Shown: positions 1 to 8,893, counted from the stretch's first letter. The stretch: 64,000 nt of DNA from Pseudidiomarina marina (GCF_003987045.1 NZ_PIPZ01000001.1:1-64000), one strand, 5' to 3'. Made by a program: numbers and translations. The notes: generated by a model from the sequence alone, not told the origin.

Positions 1-104
1 GCGAAGTGGAACCACCTGATCCATTCCGAACTCAGTAGTGAAACGCTTCAGCGCCGATGGTAGTGTGGGGCTTCCCCATGTGAGAGTAGGACACCGCCAG
101 GCTT
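1..104 (+). rRNA. rrf: 5S ribosomal RNA, 3' part (5' end outside window)
   Basis: This is the RNA of the large-subunit central protuberance. The window opens inside the molecule: the conserved CCGAACTCAG, AGTGAAACG and AGCGCCGATGGTAGTGTGGGG blocks and the closing GCCAGGC strand are present, and roughly the first 16 bases are missing compared with the 120-base Escherichia coli 5S. A rho-independent terminator follows at once, so this is the end of an rRNA operon with no tRNA after 5S. The exact 3' end is estimated. Confidence 0.95.
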
Positions 105-117
105 CAAATACGACGAG

Positions 118-144
118 ACCCCGAGCTGACGCTCGGGGTTTTTT
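118..144 (+). terminator. rRNA operon terminator
   Basis: A 9-bp GC-rich stem (ACCCCGAGC, loop TGAC, GCTCGGGGT) is followed by a run of six T. It lies 13 bases after the 5S end and is a textbook rho-independent terminator for the rRNA operon. Confidence 0.93.
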
Positions 145-163
145 CGTTTGGGGAAAGCCAAAA

Positions 164-257
164 GCGTTATTGGTTATTCGTTATTGGTTATTCGAAAAAG
201 CCAACCCCACCCACGAATAACGAGTAACGAATAACGAACAACGAATAACGAATAACG
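164..257. repeat. inverted array of short CGAATAAC-type repeats
   Basis: The left block (164-194) is built from GTTATTGGTTATTC units. The right block (214-257) is built from CGAATAACGA-type units in the opposite orientation. They are separated by about 19 bases, so the two blocks can pair as a long imperfect AT-rich hairpin. The array fills most of the gap between the rRNA terminator and murB and has no coding potential. Slippage or a remnant repeat element are both possible; function unknown. Confidence 0.75.
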
Positions 258-292
258 CCCTTCACCTTCTACCGTTCTAAACTTTTTAGCCG

Positions 293-298
293 TATAAT
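293..298 (+). promoter_or_regulatory. -10 box of murB, possibly leaderless
   Basis: A perfect TATAAT ends 6 bases before the murB ATG. The usual spacing would put +1 on or next to the A of the start codon. No Shine-Dalgarno sequence lies in the 20 bases upstream of the ATG. No good -35 hexamer is visible at 16-18 bp, so promoter strength is uncertain. Confidence 0.5.
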
Positions 299-304
299 CA
301 GCGA

Positions 305-1306
305 ATGAGCGAAACAAAAATCTCCACTGATTTATCTACACTTCATACATTTCGATTACCTGCAAAGGCGCAAGATATTATTTTCTTGGATAGCCAAGAA
401 CAGGTAAACGACATACCTTCTGATGCATATATATTAGGAGGCGGTTCTAATACTATATTCTTGACTGATTTTAAAAAGCCGATTGTCTGTGTTCGTGTTA
501 AAGGTATAAAAGTAAGGCAAGCTAAAGAGCACTGGTCAGTTAAAGTCGGAGCCGGTGAAGATTGGCATAATCTGGTACTATTCTTAAACAAGAAGGGTAT
601 TCATGGACTTGAGAATTTAGCTCTCATTCCAGGTACAGTTGGAGCCGCACCGGTTCAGAATATCGGAGCATACGGTCGAGAAGTCAGTGATTTTATAGAC
701 TACGTTCAGGTTTGGGATAGACAGGAAAGAAAACTAGTAAACGTTTCGACTGTTGATTGCCAGTTTGGCTATCGTGATAGCATTTTTAAACAGTATCCTA
801 TGCGCTGGGTGATTCTTGAGGTTCATTTCCTGATTCCAAAATTATGGCAACCAGAGTTATCTTATGGTGAACTAAAAGCATTAAATCAGCCAGTTTCCGC
901 TACTGATATTTTGAACAAGGTTATAGCTATCCGAACTGCGAAACTACCAGATCCTAAAGTCATTCCAAACGCTGGTAGCTTTTTCAAAAATCCAGTGATA
1001 AGTAGAAGCAAATATTCCGAGCTGATTGAGCGTTTTCCAACAATGCCTTATTTTGAATTAGCTACCGGTGAAATTAAATTAGCTGCAGGGTGGTTAATTG
1101 ATCATTTAAACCTGAAAGGATTTAAGATTGGTGGTGCGGCAGTTCATATGCAACAAGCTTTGGTATTGATAAATTCAGGCGGGGCAACTGGTGCAGATGT
1201 GGTAAAACTAGCGCGTCATATACTATCAGTTGTCTATGAAAATTACGGTATTGAGTTGGAAGCTGAAGTTCGGTTGTTAGACGAAAAAGGATTAGTTTCG
1301 TTATGA
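305..1306 (+). CDS. murB: UDP-N-acetylenolpyruvoylglucosamine reductase
   Basis: MurB is a cytoplasmic FAD enzyme. It uses NADPH to reduce UDP-GlcNAc-enolpyruvate to UDP-MurNAc, the second committed step of peptidoglycan precursor synthesis. The 333-residue protein shows the FAD-binding loop LGGGSN (about 44-49), the IPGTVGAAPVQNIGAYG flavin-contact segment (108-124), YRDS (156-159) with the conserved Arg157, and AGSFFKNP with the proton-donor Ser225. Its length matches the E. coli type I enzyme. The aligned segment LSTLHTF begins at residue 10, so the start cannot lie far downstream. Its stop overlaps the birA start (ATGA), which gives translational coupling; murB-birA is also the E. coli order. 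Confidence 0.97.
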   Translation: MSETKISTDLSTLHTFRLPAKAQDIIFLDSQEQVNDIPSDAYILGGGSNTIFLTDFKKPIVCVRVKGIKVRQAKEHWSVKVGAGEDWHNLVLFLNKKGIHGLENLALIPGTVGAAPVQNIGAYGREVSDFIDYVQVWDRQERKLVNVSTVDCQFGYRDSIFKQYPMRWVILEVHFLIPKLWQPELSYGELKALNQPVSATDILNKVIAIRTAKLPDPKVIPNAGSFFKNPVISRSKYSELIERFPTMPYFELATGEIKLAAGWLIDHLNLKGFKIGGAAVHMQQALVLINSGGATGADVVKLARHILSVVYENYGIELEAEVRLLDEKGLVSL

Positions 1307-2292
1307 AGCCACAGCGAATAGAGAGAATAGTTCAGGTTATCGAAATGCTGAGTGACGGTCAGTTTCACTCCGGTGAAGCCTTGGGTGAAAAACTTCACGT
1401 AAGCCGAACCGCGATTAGTCAATATATAAAGGATGTTCAAGCGCTTGGTATCGATGTTTTTCGAGTTACAGGTAAAGGATATAAATTTGCCAAAGAGTTA
1501 AAGCTTCTCGATTTAGAAAGAGTTACCAATTATTTACGCGCCAACGATGAAAACGTAGAGAATGTTCACCTCGAGCGAGTCATTGGCTCGACCAATGACT
1601 TTATTAAACATGCGCTAAACAGTCCGATTGATTCTGGTTATGCCGTGTTCTCTGAAGCGCAAACCGAAGGCCGCGGTCGTCGTGGTAAACGGTGGATCTC
1701 ACCATTTGGTAGCAATCTTTACATGAGCATGTATTGGCGCCTTGAAGATGGTATGGGCGCGGCTATGGGGTTGAGTCTCGCATTAGGTACTGTTATTGCT
1801 GAACTGCTATCGGAGCTTGGCGTTTATGATGTCGAGGTGAAATGGCCAAATGATGTGATCGTCGACGGAAAGAAAGTTGCCGGTATTCTTATAGAACTCG
1901 AAGGTCAAGCGCTTGGTGTTGCGCATGCCATTATTGGAATTGGTATCAATATTCAAATGCCAAAATGGCTAGGCGAGCAGATCGATCAACCATGGACAGA
2001 CTTGAGTACGCTTTTGAACAATAACTTTGACCGAAATCAGTTGGCCGCGCTCCTGCTCGCAAAATGCCGAAAAGCTCTGAAGCTATATGAAGGTGAGGGA
2101 TTGAAGCCATTTATTTCTCGCTGGCAAAAATTTGATCGACTCGCTCTTAAGCCCGTTCGCATTATCATGGGAGAGAAGGAACTGCATGGCATTGCTGAAG
2201 GTATAGACGAAAGTGGGGCATTACTAGTAAAACGCGACGGTAAGCTAGAGCGTTTTCACGCAGGAGAGGTAAGTTTACGTTATGGCGCATAA
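1303..2292 (+). CDS. birA: bifunctional biotin-protein ligase / biotin operon repressor
   Basis: BirA makes biotinyl-5'-AMP and transfers biotin to the biotin carboxyl carrier protein of acetyl-CoA carboxylase. With its N-terminal winged helix it also represses biotin synthesis genes. The 329 residues contain an HTH (about 20-45, with SRTAISQYI), then the ligase domain with the ATP/biotin loop GRGRRGKRW (123-131), KWPNDV (180-185), KVAGILIE (191-198) and a C-terminal SH3-like part. The DNA-binding domain is complete, so the regulatory form is expected. The gene overlaps murB by 4 bases and coaX by 11 bases, indicating a single transcript. No biotin synthesis gene lies in this window. Confidence 0.97.
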   Translation: MKPQRIERIVQVIEMLSDGQFHSGEALGEKLHVSRTAISQYIKDVQALGIDVFRVTGKGYKFAKELKLLDLERVTNYLRANDENVENVHLERVIGSTNDFIKHALNSPIDSGYAVFSEAQTEGRGRRGKRWISPFGSNLYMSMYWRLEDGMGAAMGLSLALGTVIAELLSELGVYDVEVKWPNDVIVDGKKVAGILIELEGQALGVAHAIIGIGINIQMPKWLGEQIDQPWTDLSTLLNNNFDRNQLAALLLAKCRKALKLYEGEGLKPFISRWQKFDRLALKPVRIIMGEKELHGIAEGIDESGALLVKRDGKLERFHAGEVSLRYGA

Positions 2293-3025
2293 ACTGTTAA
2301 TAGATGCAGGTAATACGCGAGTTAAAACAGCCTTAATGGATGCAGAAGGGCACCTAGAGCCATGGCTGAATGTGGCTTACGCAGAACTTAATCAGCACAC
2401 ATTGCCTGACGGTATTGAAAGTGTGTGGTTGGCGAGCGTGAGCAGCCAAGACCGCAATCAGGTGGTTGAAGCTTGGCTCGATAATGCGAAGAAAACGGTT
2501 GTACGAGTCGTTACAGAATCTAAGGCTTTCGGTGTAACAAACTCGTATGCCGAATTCAGGAATCTCGGTGTTGATAGATGGTTGGCTATGGTAGGCGCAT
2601 TTGATGAGCAACCAAAAGCTACAGTGATCATCGATGCTGGAACAGCCATCACGGTGGACTGGATAGATGAGAATGGGCAGCATTTGGGCGGCTGGATTGC
2701 GCCGGGTGTGCATCTCATGAAACATTCGGTTATCAATCGGGCTCCAGGAGTGTTTGTCGGCCACGAAGGTGATGACCATTGGGGTAAGGCGCATCAACTG
2801 GGTCAAAACACGCCTGAATGTTTATTGAATGGCTGCGTGAATGCTTTTGTTGGCTTAGTTCGACAAGCAATAGCCGTTTCTGAAACTGAGCTTGACTGGT
2901 TTGATTATCGCATTCTATTTAGCGGTGGCTCGATTCCACTACTTCCTGCAGATTTAAAGCGTCGAGGAGAAGTCCGAAGTGAGTTAGTTCTGCAAGGACT
3001 AGCTTGTTACGCGCGGCAGGCATAA
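2282..3025 (+). CDS. coaX: type III pantothenate kinase
   Basis: CoaX phosphorylates pantothenate in the first step of coenzyme A synthesis. Unlike CoaA it needs a monovalent cation and is not feedback-inhibited by CoA (family knowledge). The 247-residue protein has the ASKHA-fold phosphate loop LLIDAGNTRVK (about 5-15), GVDRW (about 98-102), the second nucleotide loop DAGTAITVD (about 118-126) and the GGWIAPG segment. It begins inside birA, an arrangement also common in Pseudomonas. A strong bidirectional terminator follows. No coaA is visible here, but only this window was seen. Confidence 0.95.
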   Translation: MAHKLLIDAGNTRVKTALMDAEGHLEPWLNVAYAELNQHTLPDGIESVWLASVSSQDRNQVVEAWLDNAKKTVVRVVTESKAFGVTNSYAEFRNLGVDRWLAMVGAFDEQPKATVIIDAGTAITVDWIDENGQHLGGWIAPGVHLMKHSVINRAPGVFVGHEGDDHWGKAHQLGQNTPECLLNGCVNAFVGLVRQAIAVSETELDWFDYRILFSGGSIPLLPADLKRRGEVRSELVLQGLACYARQA

Positions 3026-3058
3026 AAAAAGCACAGCTTTATTTAGCTGTGCTTTTTT
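3024..3058. terminator. bidirectional terminator between coaX and nspC
   Basis: The stem GCACAGCT / AGCTGTGC (3031-3038 and 3045-3052) has a 6-base loop, an A-run on the left and a T-run on the right. It can terminate both the coaX transcript and the convergent nspC transcript. Confidence 0.9.
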
Positions 3059-3095
3059 CTGTAAAGCGTAAGCAAACATCGATGAAAACAAGTAA

Positions 3096-4232
3096 TTATG
3101 AGAGCCTTCCGCGGAAGTCTTCGTAAGTAAATTTTCGAATCAAATCGAATTTACCGTCGCGGCGCAAAATGCCAATGCTAGGATGTTCAACGCCATTAAA
3201 GAATGATGTTTTTACCATTGTGTAGTGCATCATATCTTCAAAAATAAGACGATCGCCTGGCTGCAGCGGTTCCTCAAAGCTATACAGACCAATCACATCA
3301 CCAGCTAAGCATGAGTTACCACCTAGCTTATAAGTGTTTGGTAATACACCAGGTTCACGAGCACCGGTGATATTCGGTCGATAAGGCATCTCTAATACAT
3401 CAGGCATGTGTGCTGTTGCAGATATATCTAACAAGGCAATTTGCCCATCATTTTCGATAATATCAACGACTTCAGCTACCAACGGACCTGTTTGCCATGC
3501 AACGGCTGAACCCGGTTCAAGAATAACCTGAATGCTGTAGGTTTCTTGAATGCGCTTTAATTGTTTAATCAGGTGTTCAACATCATAACCTTTACGGGTC
3601 ATCAGATGACCACCGCCTAGGTTAAGCCACTTCATTTTATGCAGAAGATGCCCGAACTTTGACTCGACCGCCGCAAGGGTGCGCTCGAGAGCAAATGAGT
3701 CGCACTCGCATAGGTTATGAACGTGTAGTCCGTCGATACCCGTTAAATCTGCGCCTGCCAATTCTGAAGCGCGAATGCCAAGGCGTGAACCAGGAGCACT
3801 CGGATCGTACAACTCAGTTTCTGCTTCTTGATGTTCAGGATTGACGCGGAGTCCAGCTGAAACACCGGAAGCGAGAGTTTGTTCGCGATAGCGTTGCCAT
3901 TGCGACAAACTGTTGAAAGAAATGTGATGAACTATTGGTAATAATTCATCAATATCACTTTGTTTGTACGCAGGAGCATAAGCATGAACTTCGCGACCAA
4001 ATTCTTCGGCAGCTAAACGTGCTTCCCAAACTGAGCTAGCAGTGCACCCTTTCAAATACTGTTTTACTAAAGGAAAGGTACTCCACATCGAGAAACCTTT
4101 CAGTGCCAAAATGATGTCGGCACCGCTTTCTTGTTGAACGCGCTGCATTAATTGAAGATTGCGCTCAAGCGCCGCCTCGTCACAAACGTAACAAGGCGAC
4201 GGAATTGCCGAGTCTAGAAATGGATTCGTCAT
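3096..4232 (-). CDS. nspC: carboxynorspermidine/carboxyspermidine decarboxylase
   Basis: NspC is a PLP-dependent decarboxylase of the alanine-racemase fold. It removes the carboxyl group from carboxynorspermidine or carboxyspermidine to give norspermidine or spermidine, the alternative polyamine route of vibrios and many marine bacteria. The PLP lysine lies in ALKGFSMW (Lys45), and HNLCECDSF and the GGGH phosphate loop are visible. The start chosen gives 378 residues, close to the Vibrio protein. A longer reading from 4286 would run 50 bases into the upstream gene and adds no conserved sequence. It begins 4 bases after the stop of the dehydrogenase gene, so the two are co-transcribed. Whether the product is norspermidine or spermidine cannot be told from sequence. 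Confidence 0.93.
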   Translation of the reverse strand: MTNPFLDSAIPSPCYVCDEAALERNLQLMQRVQQESGADIILALKGFSMWSTFPLVKQYLKGCTASSVWEARLAAEEFGREVHAYAPAYKQSDIDELLPIVHHISFNSLSQWQRYREQTLASGVSAGLRVNPEHQEAETELYDPSAPGSRLGIRASELAGADLTGIDGLHVHNLCECDSFALERTLAAVESKFGHLLHKMKWLNLGGGHLMTRKGYDVEHLIKQLKRIQETYSIQVILEPGSAVAWQTGPLVAEVVDIIENDGQIALLDISATAHMPDVLEMPYRPNITGAREPGVLPNTYKLGGNSCLAGDVIGLYSFEEPLQPGDRLIFEDMMHYTMVKTSFFNGVEHPSIGILRRDGKFDLIRKFTYEDFRGRLS

Positions 4233-4236
4233 GATA

Positions 4237-5436
4237 TTAGCGCTTAAATGGCGATTCAGTTTCAACAACTTTCCATGGCAAGCCATATTTATTCAGGCGT
4301 TCCATGAACTCGTCTGGATCAAATTGTTCCATGTTCCAAACGCCTGGCTTCATCCAATGACCTTGCAGCATCATTGATGCAGCGATCATCGCAGGAACGC
4401 CAGTTGTATATGACACAGCCTGAGCGCCGACTTCAGCATTACAAACAGCGTGATCACAATTGTTGTAGATAAAGATAGTCTTCTCTTTGCCATCTTTGAT
4501 ACCGGTGACGTAGGTACCAATACAAGTCATACCGGTGTAACCTTCAGCCAAAGAACCCGGGTTAGGTAAAACGGCTTTAAGGAATTCCAACGGTACTATT
4601 TTTTGCCCTTGGAACTCAATTGGCTCAATTGAGGTCATGCCAACATTCTCTAACACGCGCAAATGCGTTAGGTATTGCTCGCCAAAGGTCATCCAGAATC
4701 GCGCACGTTTCAAGGTTGGAAAGTGTTTCACTAATGACTCTAACTCTTCATGGAAAAGTAGGTAAGAAGCGCGCACACCAACACCCGGATAGTCTAGGTC
4801 TTCGCGAACACTAATTGGATCGGTTTCGTGCCATTCACCGTTTTCCCAGAATTTACCGCGTTGGGTAATTTCGCGGATATTTATTTCTGGGTTAAAGTTG
4901 GTTGCAAAGGCTTGACCGTGGTCGCCTCCATTACAGTCAACGATATCTAAATAGTGAACTTCATCGAAATAATGTTTCGCTGCATATGCAGTGAACACGT
5001 TAGTCACACCCGGGTCAAATCCAGCTCCAAGTAAGGCCATAATGCCTTTCTCTTTAAACTTGTCTTGATAAGCCCACTGCCATGAGTATTCAAACTTGGC
5101 TTCGTCTTTCGGTTCATAGTTCGCGGTATCAAGATAATGTACGCCAGTTTCGAGACAAGCATCCATAATTGGTAAATCTTGATATGGTAAGGCAACGTTG
5201 ATCACTAGACTTGGTTGTACTTTGCGAATAAGGTCAGCAACTTCGCTAGCTTGATCAGCATCAACTTGATAAACACCGACGACGCGATCCTTGCCCACTT
5301 CTTCTTGAAGCTTTTCGCATTTAGAAACAGTTCGGCTAGCTAGGTGAATTTCCGAAAAGTACTCCGGCAGCATCGCACATTTTTTTACAACGACGCCAGC
5401 AACGCCGCCCGCACCAATAATTAAAACTCGTGACAT
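4237..5436 (-). CDS. carboxynorspermidine/carboxyspermidine dehydrogenase (saccharopine dehydrogenase family)
   Basis: This enzyme condenses aspartate semialdehyde with diaminopropane or putrescine and reduces the imine with NADPH. The product is carboxynorspermidine or carboxyspermidine, the substrate of the next gene's enzyme. The 399-residue product begins with a Rossmann dinucleotide loop, VLIIGAGGVAGVVV, and has the saccharopine-dehydrogenase layout (LGAGFDPGVTNVF, DGGDHG-like region). The start at 5436 is preceded by GGAAGGG about 10 bases upstream, whereas the possible upstream start at 5487 has no conserved extension. It sits directly upstream of nspC, which settles the pathway. Its own promoter probably lies in the 95 bases after tmcA. 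Confidence 0.9.
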   Translation of the reverse strand: MSRVLIIGAGGVAGVVVKKCAMLPEYFSEIHLASRTVSKCEKLQEEVGKDRVVGVYQVDADQASEVADLIRKVQPSLVINVALPYQDLPIMDACLETGVHYLDTANYEPKDEAKFEYSWQWAYQDKFKEKGIMALLGAGFDPGVTNVFTAYAAKHYFDEVHYLDIVDCNGGDHGQAFATNFNPEINIREITQRGKFWENGEWHETDPISVREDLDYPGVGVRASYLLFHEELESLVKHFPTLKRARFWMTFGEQYLTHLRVLENVGMTSIEPIEFQGQKIVPLEFLKAVLPNPGSLAEGYTGMTCIGTYVTGIKDGKEKTIFIYNNCDHAVCNAEVGAQAVSYTTGVPAMIAASMMLQGHWMKPGVWNMEQFDPDEFMERLNKYGLPWKVVETESPFKR

Positions 5437-5531
5437 GTTAAAAATACCCTTCCGTTGTGGGTGAACACAAAGGCTAAAAGATAGCATAATTTTGCTAACT
5501 AAGCATGTTTAGGTAACTATTTTAACAGTGT

Positions 5532-7448
5532 TTAACGGGTGAGTTCGAGATATTCGCGTGCAATTTGGCGCAACTGATTTTGCATCGTTTGCTGACTACT
5601 GTATCCGTACTTTTGAGTGAGTCGGGCAAGGTCTTCAGCCACATTCAATATCTGCCCTGGAAGGGTGACACCAGAGGCTTTTATTGGATATTTTTTATCA
5701 CAAACGTTCCATGCGAACTGAGCTTCAGTAAATGGTAAATTTCCATATGCGAATCCCACCAATACTGCTCGTGCAATGCGGTACATGGCTGTGTTAACAC
5801 TCACATCAACATGATTACGCCAATCCAGCTCAGCATTACAATACTGGTGAAGTCTTTCAATAAGCTCGCGACTTTCATCATTAAGCCCGAGTGCGAGGAT
5901 GGCGTTTGGGTAACCACTCGCCATATTGAGTTTTCGGCCCATGCGCACAATTTTATAAGGACTTTGACGCCAAAACTCTAATACGTCGGGGCTGGCACCA
6001 AAACTTGATCCTAACGCATCAACTTGTGCGTGTAATGATAGCTTCTTTAGCTCGTTTAGGAGTTCTAAACCAATACCCTGGCGACGAACTTTATCGTGAA
6101 CTGCTACTCGGGTAACTCGCCACCACCGCCAGCTCAAAACCTCTAATTGTTGCAAGTAAAATGCTATTGCTTGTGGCAATATTTGACCATTCAGGCGGCG
6201 TTTTCCATCGACGATAGGTTGTTGTAATTCTTGCGGTAATTGACCCTCGAGGCTATACCAGATAACACCAATGATACTATCTTGGCGACGAGCTAAAACA
6301 AGTCTTTGTTGCTGGTCGTCGAGCAGTAAGCGTAAGTCGTTAGGGCTACTCTGATAGTGAGCTTCTAGAAGTAAAGTAATAACTTCTTGCAGGTCATACT
6401 CAGACAGTTCGCTTGCGTGCGTGTCTTGAAACGTTGTCGACGATTGCGTATCTGTAAAAATTGAATGGTCGTTTTTCTGATGGTGAGCCTGCATTAATAA
6501 CGCCTGATTCAACCACGGCTCCACTTCATCATTTACCGACCAACGCATTGGCTCTGTTAAGTCATGCAGCTTGCACGTACGCTGCTGCTGTAACCATTCA
6601 ACAAAGCGAACTGCAAAACCTCGGCCGCAACCTTCATAACCATCTACGGTACTCGCTACTGCCCAAACGGTAAATCGTTGCACTAGTTGTTGTAATACAT
6701 GCATTGGTATCGCTGCGGCTTCGTCAATGATAAGTCGTACGCTTTGTGGGGCATAATCACTCAATAATTTATCCCAAGGTACAAAGCGAACTGATTTTGC
6801 TGCATGTTCAAGTAGCGTTGTGGTTGCGGAGGGCCGAGGTCCGGTGACTACCAGCTCGCGGCCGCGATAATTTCGTATCCATGCTTGGCAAGCCAAGCCA
6901 AGAGTTGTGCTTTTCCCTCGCCCGCGGTCGGCCATGAGAATATGGCAGGTGCCGGGTAGATCAATCATTTTCTCAATAATTGTCTTTTGCGTTGAGTTCG
7001 GTAAGCTTATTTTTTTTGATTTCGGTAAGTTCGAGCCGGCTAATTCTTGCGTTAAGGCTTTTAAATCTGTATCCGGTTTTAGGATTTCAATTCGAGCAAA
7101 ATTAACGCTGGAAGCGAGCAGACGCTTTTTAAAAGGCGTTACTGCTTCCGGCAGAAAGACAAACAAAATGCCACCTCCGTTCACGGTCCCCGCTAATGCA
7201 GCAAGGGCATCAGCGTGAATCACTTCTGTGAACTCAAGCACAACGAAATCGTTCGACGAACCTAAGTAATCGCGATACCGATGTACCGCAATGTCATTGC
7301 TTTCGTTATCAGATAAACACAACGCAGTAGGAAGTTGATTTATCACTGCATTTTTGTGAAATGCCTGCCAATCACGTGGACCATCAAACAAAAAGACTGC
7401 TCGAACGCGAGCAGTCTTTAGGTGATGAGCAATTCGCTGTAATCCCAT
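5532..7448 (-). CDS. tmcA: tRNA(Met) cytidine acetyltransferase
   Basis: TmcA makes N4-acetylcytidine at the wobble base of elongator tRNA-Met, using acetyl-CoA and ATP, and so prevents misreading of AUA codons. The 638 residues show an N-terminal DUF1726-like domain, a RecD-type helicase module with Walker A GRGKST (about 176-181) and the DEAA-type Walker B in LIIDEAAAIP, a GNAT module with the acetyl-CoA loop VRRQGIG, and a C-terminal tRNA-binding part. It is slightly shorter than the E. coli protein (671). It starts 3 bases after the stop of the Na+-dependent transporter gene, so it is probably translated from that transcript. Confidence 0.95.
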   Translation of the reverse strand: MGLQRIAHHLKTARVRAVFLFDGPRDWQAFHKNAVINQLPTALCLSDNESNDIAVHRYRDYLGSSNDFVVLEFTEVIHADALAALAGTVNGGGILFVFLPEAVTPFKKRLLASSVNFARIEILKPDTDLKALTQELAGSNLPKSKKISLPNSTQKTIIEKMIDLPGTCHILMADRGRGKSTTLGLACQAWIRNYRGRELVVTGPRPSATTTLLEHAAKSVRFVPWDKLLSDYAPQSVRLIIDEAAAIPMHVLQQLVQRFTVWAVASTVDGYEGCGRGFAVRFVEWLQQQRTCKLHDLTEPMRWSVNDEVEPWLNQALLMQAHHQKNDHSIFTDTQSSTTFQDTHASELSEYDLQEVITLLLEAHYQSSPNDLRLLLDDQQQRLVLARRQDSIIGVIWYSLEGQLPQELQQPIVDGKRRLNGQILPQAIAFYLQQLEVLSWRWWRVTRVAVHDKVRRQGIGLELLNELKKLSLHAQVDALGSSFGASPDVLEFWRQSPYKIVRMGRKLNMASGYPNAILALGLNDESRELIERLHQYCNAELDWRNHVDVSVNTAMYRIARAVLVGFAYGNLPFTEAQFAWNVCDKKYPIKASGVTLPGQILNVAEDLARLTQKYGYSSQQTMQNQLRQIAREYLELTR

Positions 7449-7451
7449 AGT

Positions 7452-8870
7452 TTAAATGAGCGAGATTGCGAAGAATTTAGTTAGCACGGTGTTGATGAAT
7501 ACAACAGCAAGAATCAACGGAATAAATGTACCAATTGCAAAGCTTACGTACTTTTCCAGCCATGAGGTTGCATAAGCTTGATTCCCCTCGCTTAATTCTG
7601 CGGTTAGCTGACTGCGTTTCCAACGAAAACGTACAAACAAACAGATGAGCAAACCATTCAGCGGTAAAATTGTATCGTAGAAGACGTCATAGATGACATC
7701 AAAAACCGATTTATCAACACCGGCATAATGGGTGAAAGCTGTGAACCATGGAACCAAACCAAATGAGGTTGCCGCAATTAGCGTAAGTACGGTAATTGCA
7801 ATACCCATAATCAATAGGGCTTTCTTACGTGAAATGTCACGCTTTTCCATTAATGATGACGTTGGTACTTCAATAATAGAAACCAGCGACGTAATTGCCG
7901 CAACAAACGCTAATAAAAAGAAAATGGTCGCAGCAACACTGGCAGCTAAGTATCCAACCGATTCTGATAGTGCTAGGAAAATATTTGGAAAGAATGAAAA
8001 TATCATGCTTACCGAAGAATCGCTCAACGAATCAGGATTAGTATCTGGATAAATGGCGAAAATTGCTGGCAATGTCATTAGACCGGCAATAAATGCAACC
8101 GCTGTGTCAGTGACTGCAACCAGTTTACCTGATGTGACAATGTCATCACTACGGCGGAAGTAAGAACCGTATGTGATCAGAATACCCATACCGAGCGATA
8201 ATGAGAAAAATGCCTGCGCCAATGCCCCGTTAATCACTGAACCATTAATTTGGCTAAAATCTGGCACCAGATAGAATTTCACTCCAGCCCATGCGTTATC
8301 TAATGTCAGGACAAAAATAACAAGCAAGATGAGCATTAGAAATAGCGTTGGCATGAGAATTTTAGATGCGCGCTCAATGCCTTTGCGAACACCACCAACC
8401 AAAATAAAGTTGATAATGATGGTAACGCCGACTAAATACCAAATGAAATCATAGTCGTTAACGAAGTTAGTAAAGAAACCCTCACTGGCCAGAGCATCAA
8501 GGTTGCCAAGCAACGATTGCACGAGATAGCCAAAAATCCATACCGTGATGACCATATAAAACACGGCGATCATAAACGGCGTTATGGTTGCCAATAAGCC
8601 AGCTATACGCCAACGTTTTAAGCCCTGTCCAAGTTCTGAATATGCTTTATAAGGACTGTGCTGAGCTCGGCGGCCAAGTCCCATTTCTGCCAACATGACA
8701 GGTAGACAAATGAACGCTACAAATAATGCATAAATTAATAAAAATGCGCCGCCGCCATTTTTGGTTGCTGCAACGGGGAAGCCTACAAGATTACCAATGC
8801 CGACCGCAGAACCAGCTGCGGCAAGAATAAAACCGATTTTGGAGCTGAAATGCTCACGAGATGCGCTCAT
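7452..8870 (-). CDS. sodium-dependent transporter, NSS/SNF family
   Basis: This inner-membrane symporter of the LeuT fold uses the Na+ gradient to import an amino acid or related amine; the substrate cannot be read from the sequence. The first membrane helix has the hallmark AGSAVGIGNLVGFP (about 15-28), whose backbone forms the Na1/Na2 and substrate sites. NGGGAFLLIY follows, and about 11-12 hydrophobic helices are visible across 472 residues. A near-perfect promoter with an embedded palindrome lies just upstream, and tmcA follows at 3 bases. Such transporters are usual in marine bacteria that live on amino acids. Confidence 0.92.
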   Translation of the reverse strand: MSASREHFSSKIGFILAAAGSAVGIGNLVGFPVAATKNGGGAFLLIYALFVAFICLPVMLAEMGLGRRAQHSPYKAYSELGQGLKRWRIAGLLATITPFMIAVFYMVITVWIFGYLVQSLLGNLDALASEGFFTNFVNDYDFIWYLVGVTIIINFILVGGVRKGIERASKILMPTLFLMLILLVIFVLTLDNAWAGVKFYLVPDFSQINGSVINGALAQAFFSLSLGMGILITYGSYFRRSDDIVTSGKLVAVTDTAVAFIAGLMTLPAIFAIYPDTNPDSLSDSSVSMIFSFFPNIFLALSESVGYLAASVAATIFFLLAFVAAITSLVSIIEVPTSSLMEKRDISRKKALLIMGIAITVLTLIAATSFGLVPWFTAFTHYAGVDKSVFDVIYDVFYDTILPLNGLLICLFVRFRWKRSQLTAELSEGNQAYATSWLEKYVSFAIGTFIPLILAVVFINTVLTKFFAISLI

Positions 8871-8893
8871 AGAGAGAACCCTTGCTATTCGTT

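Noticed and set aside
38-220. 60-residue open frame starting inside 5S rRNA
   Set aside because: It overlaps the 5S gene, its terminator and the repeat array; there is no ribosome-binding site.
2354-2806. 150-residue frame antisense to coaX
   Set aside because: Shadow of a well-supported enzyme gene; no ribosome site.
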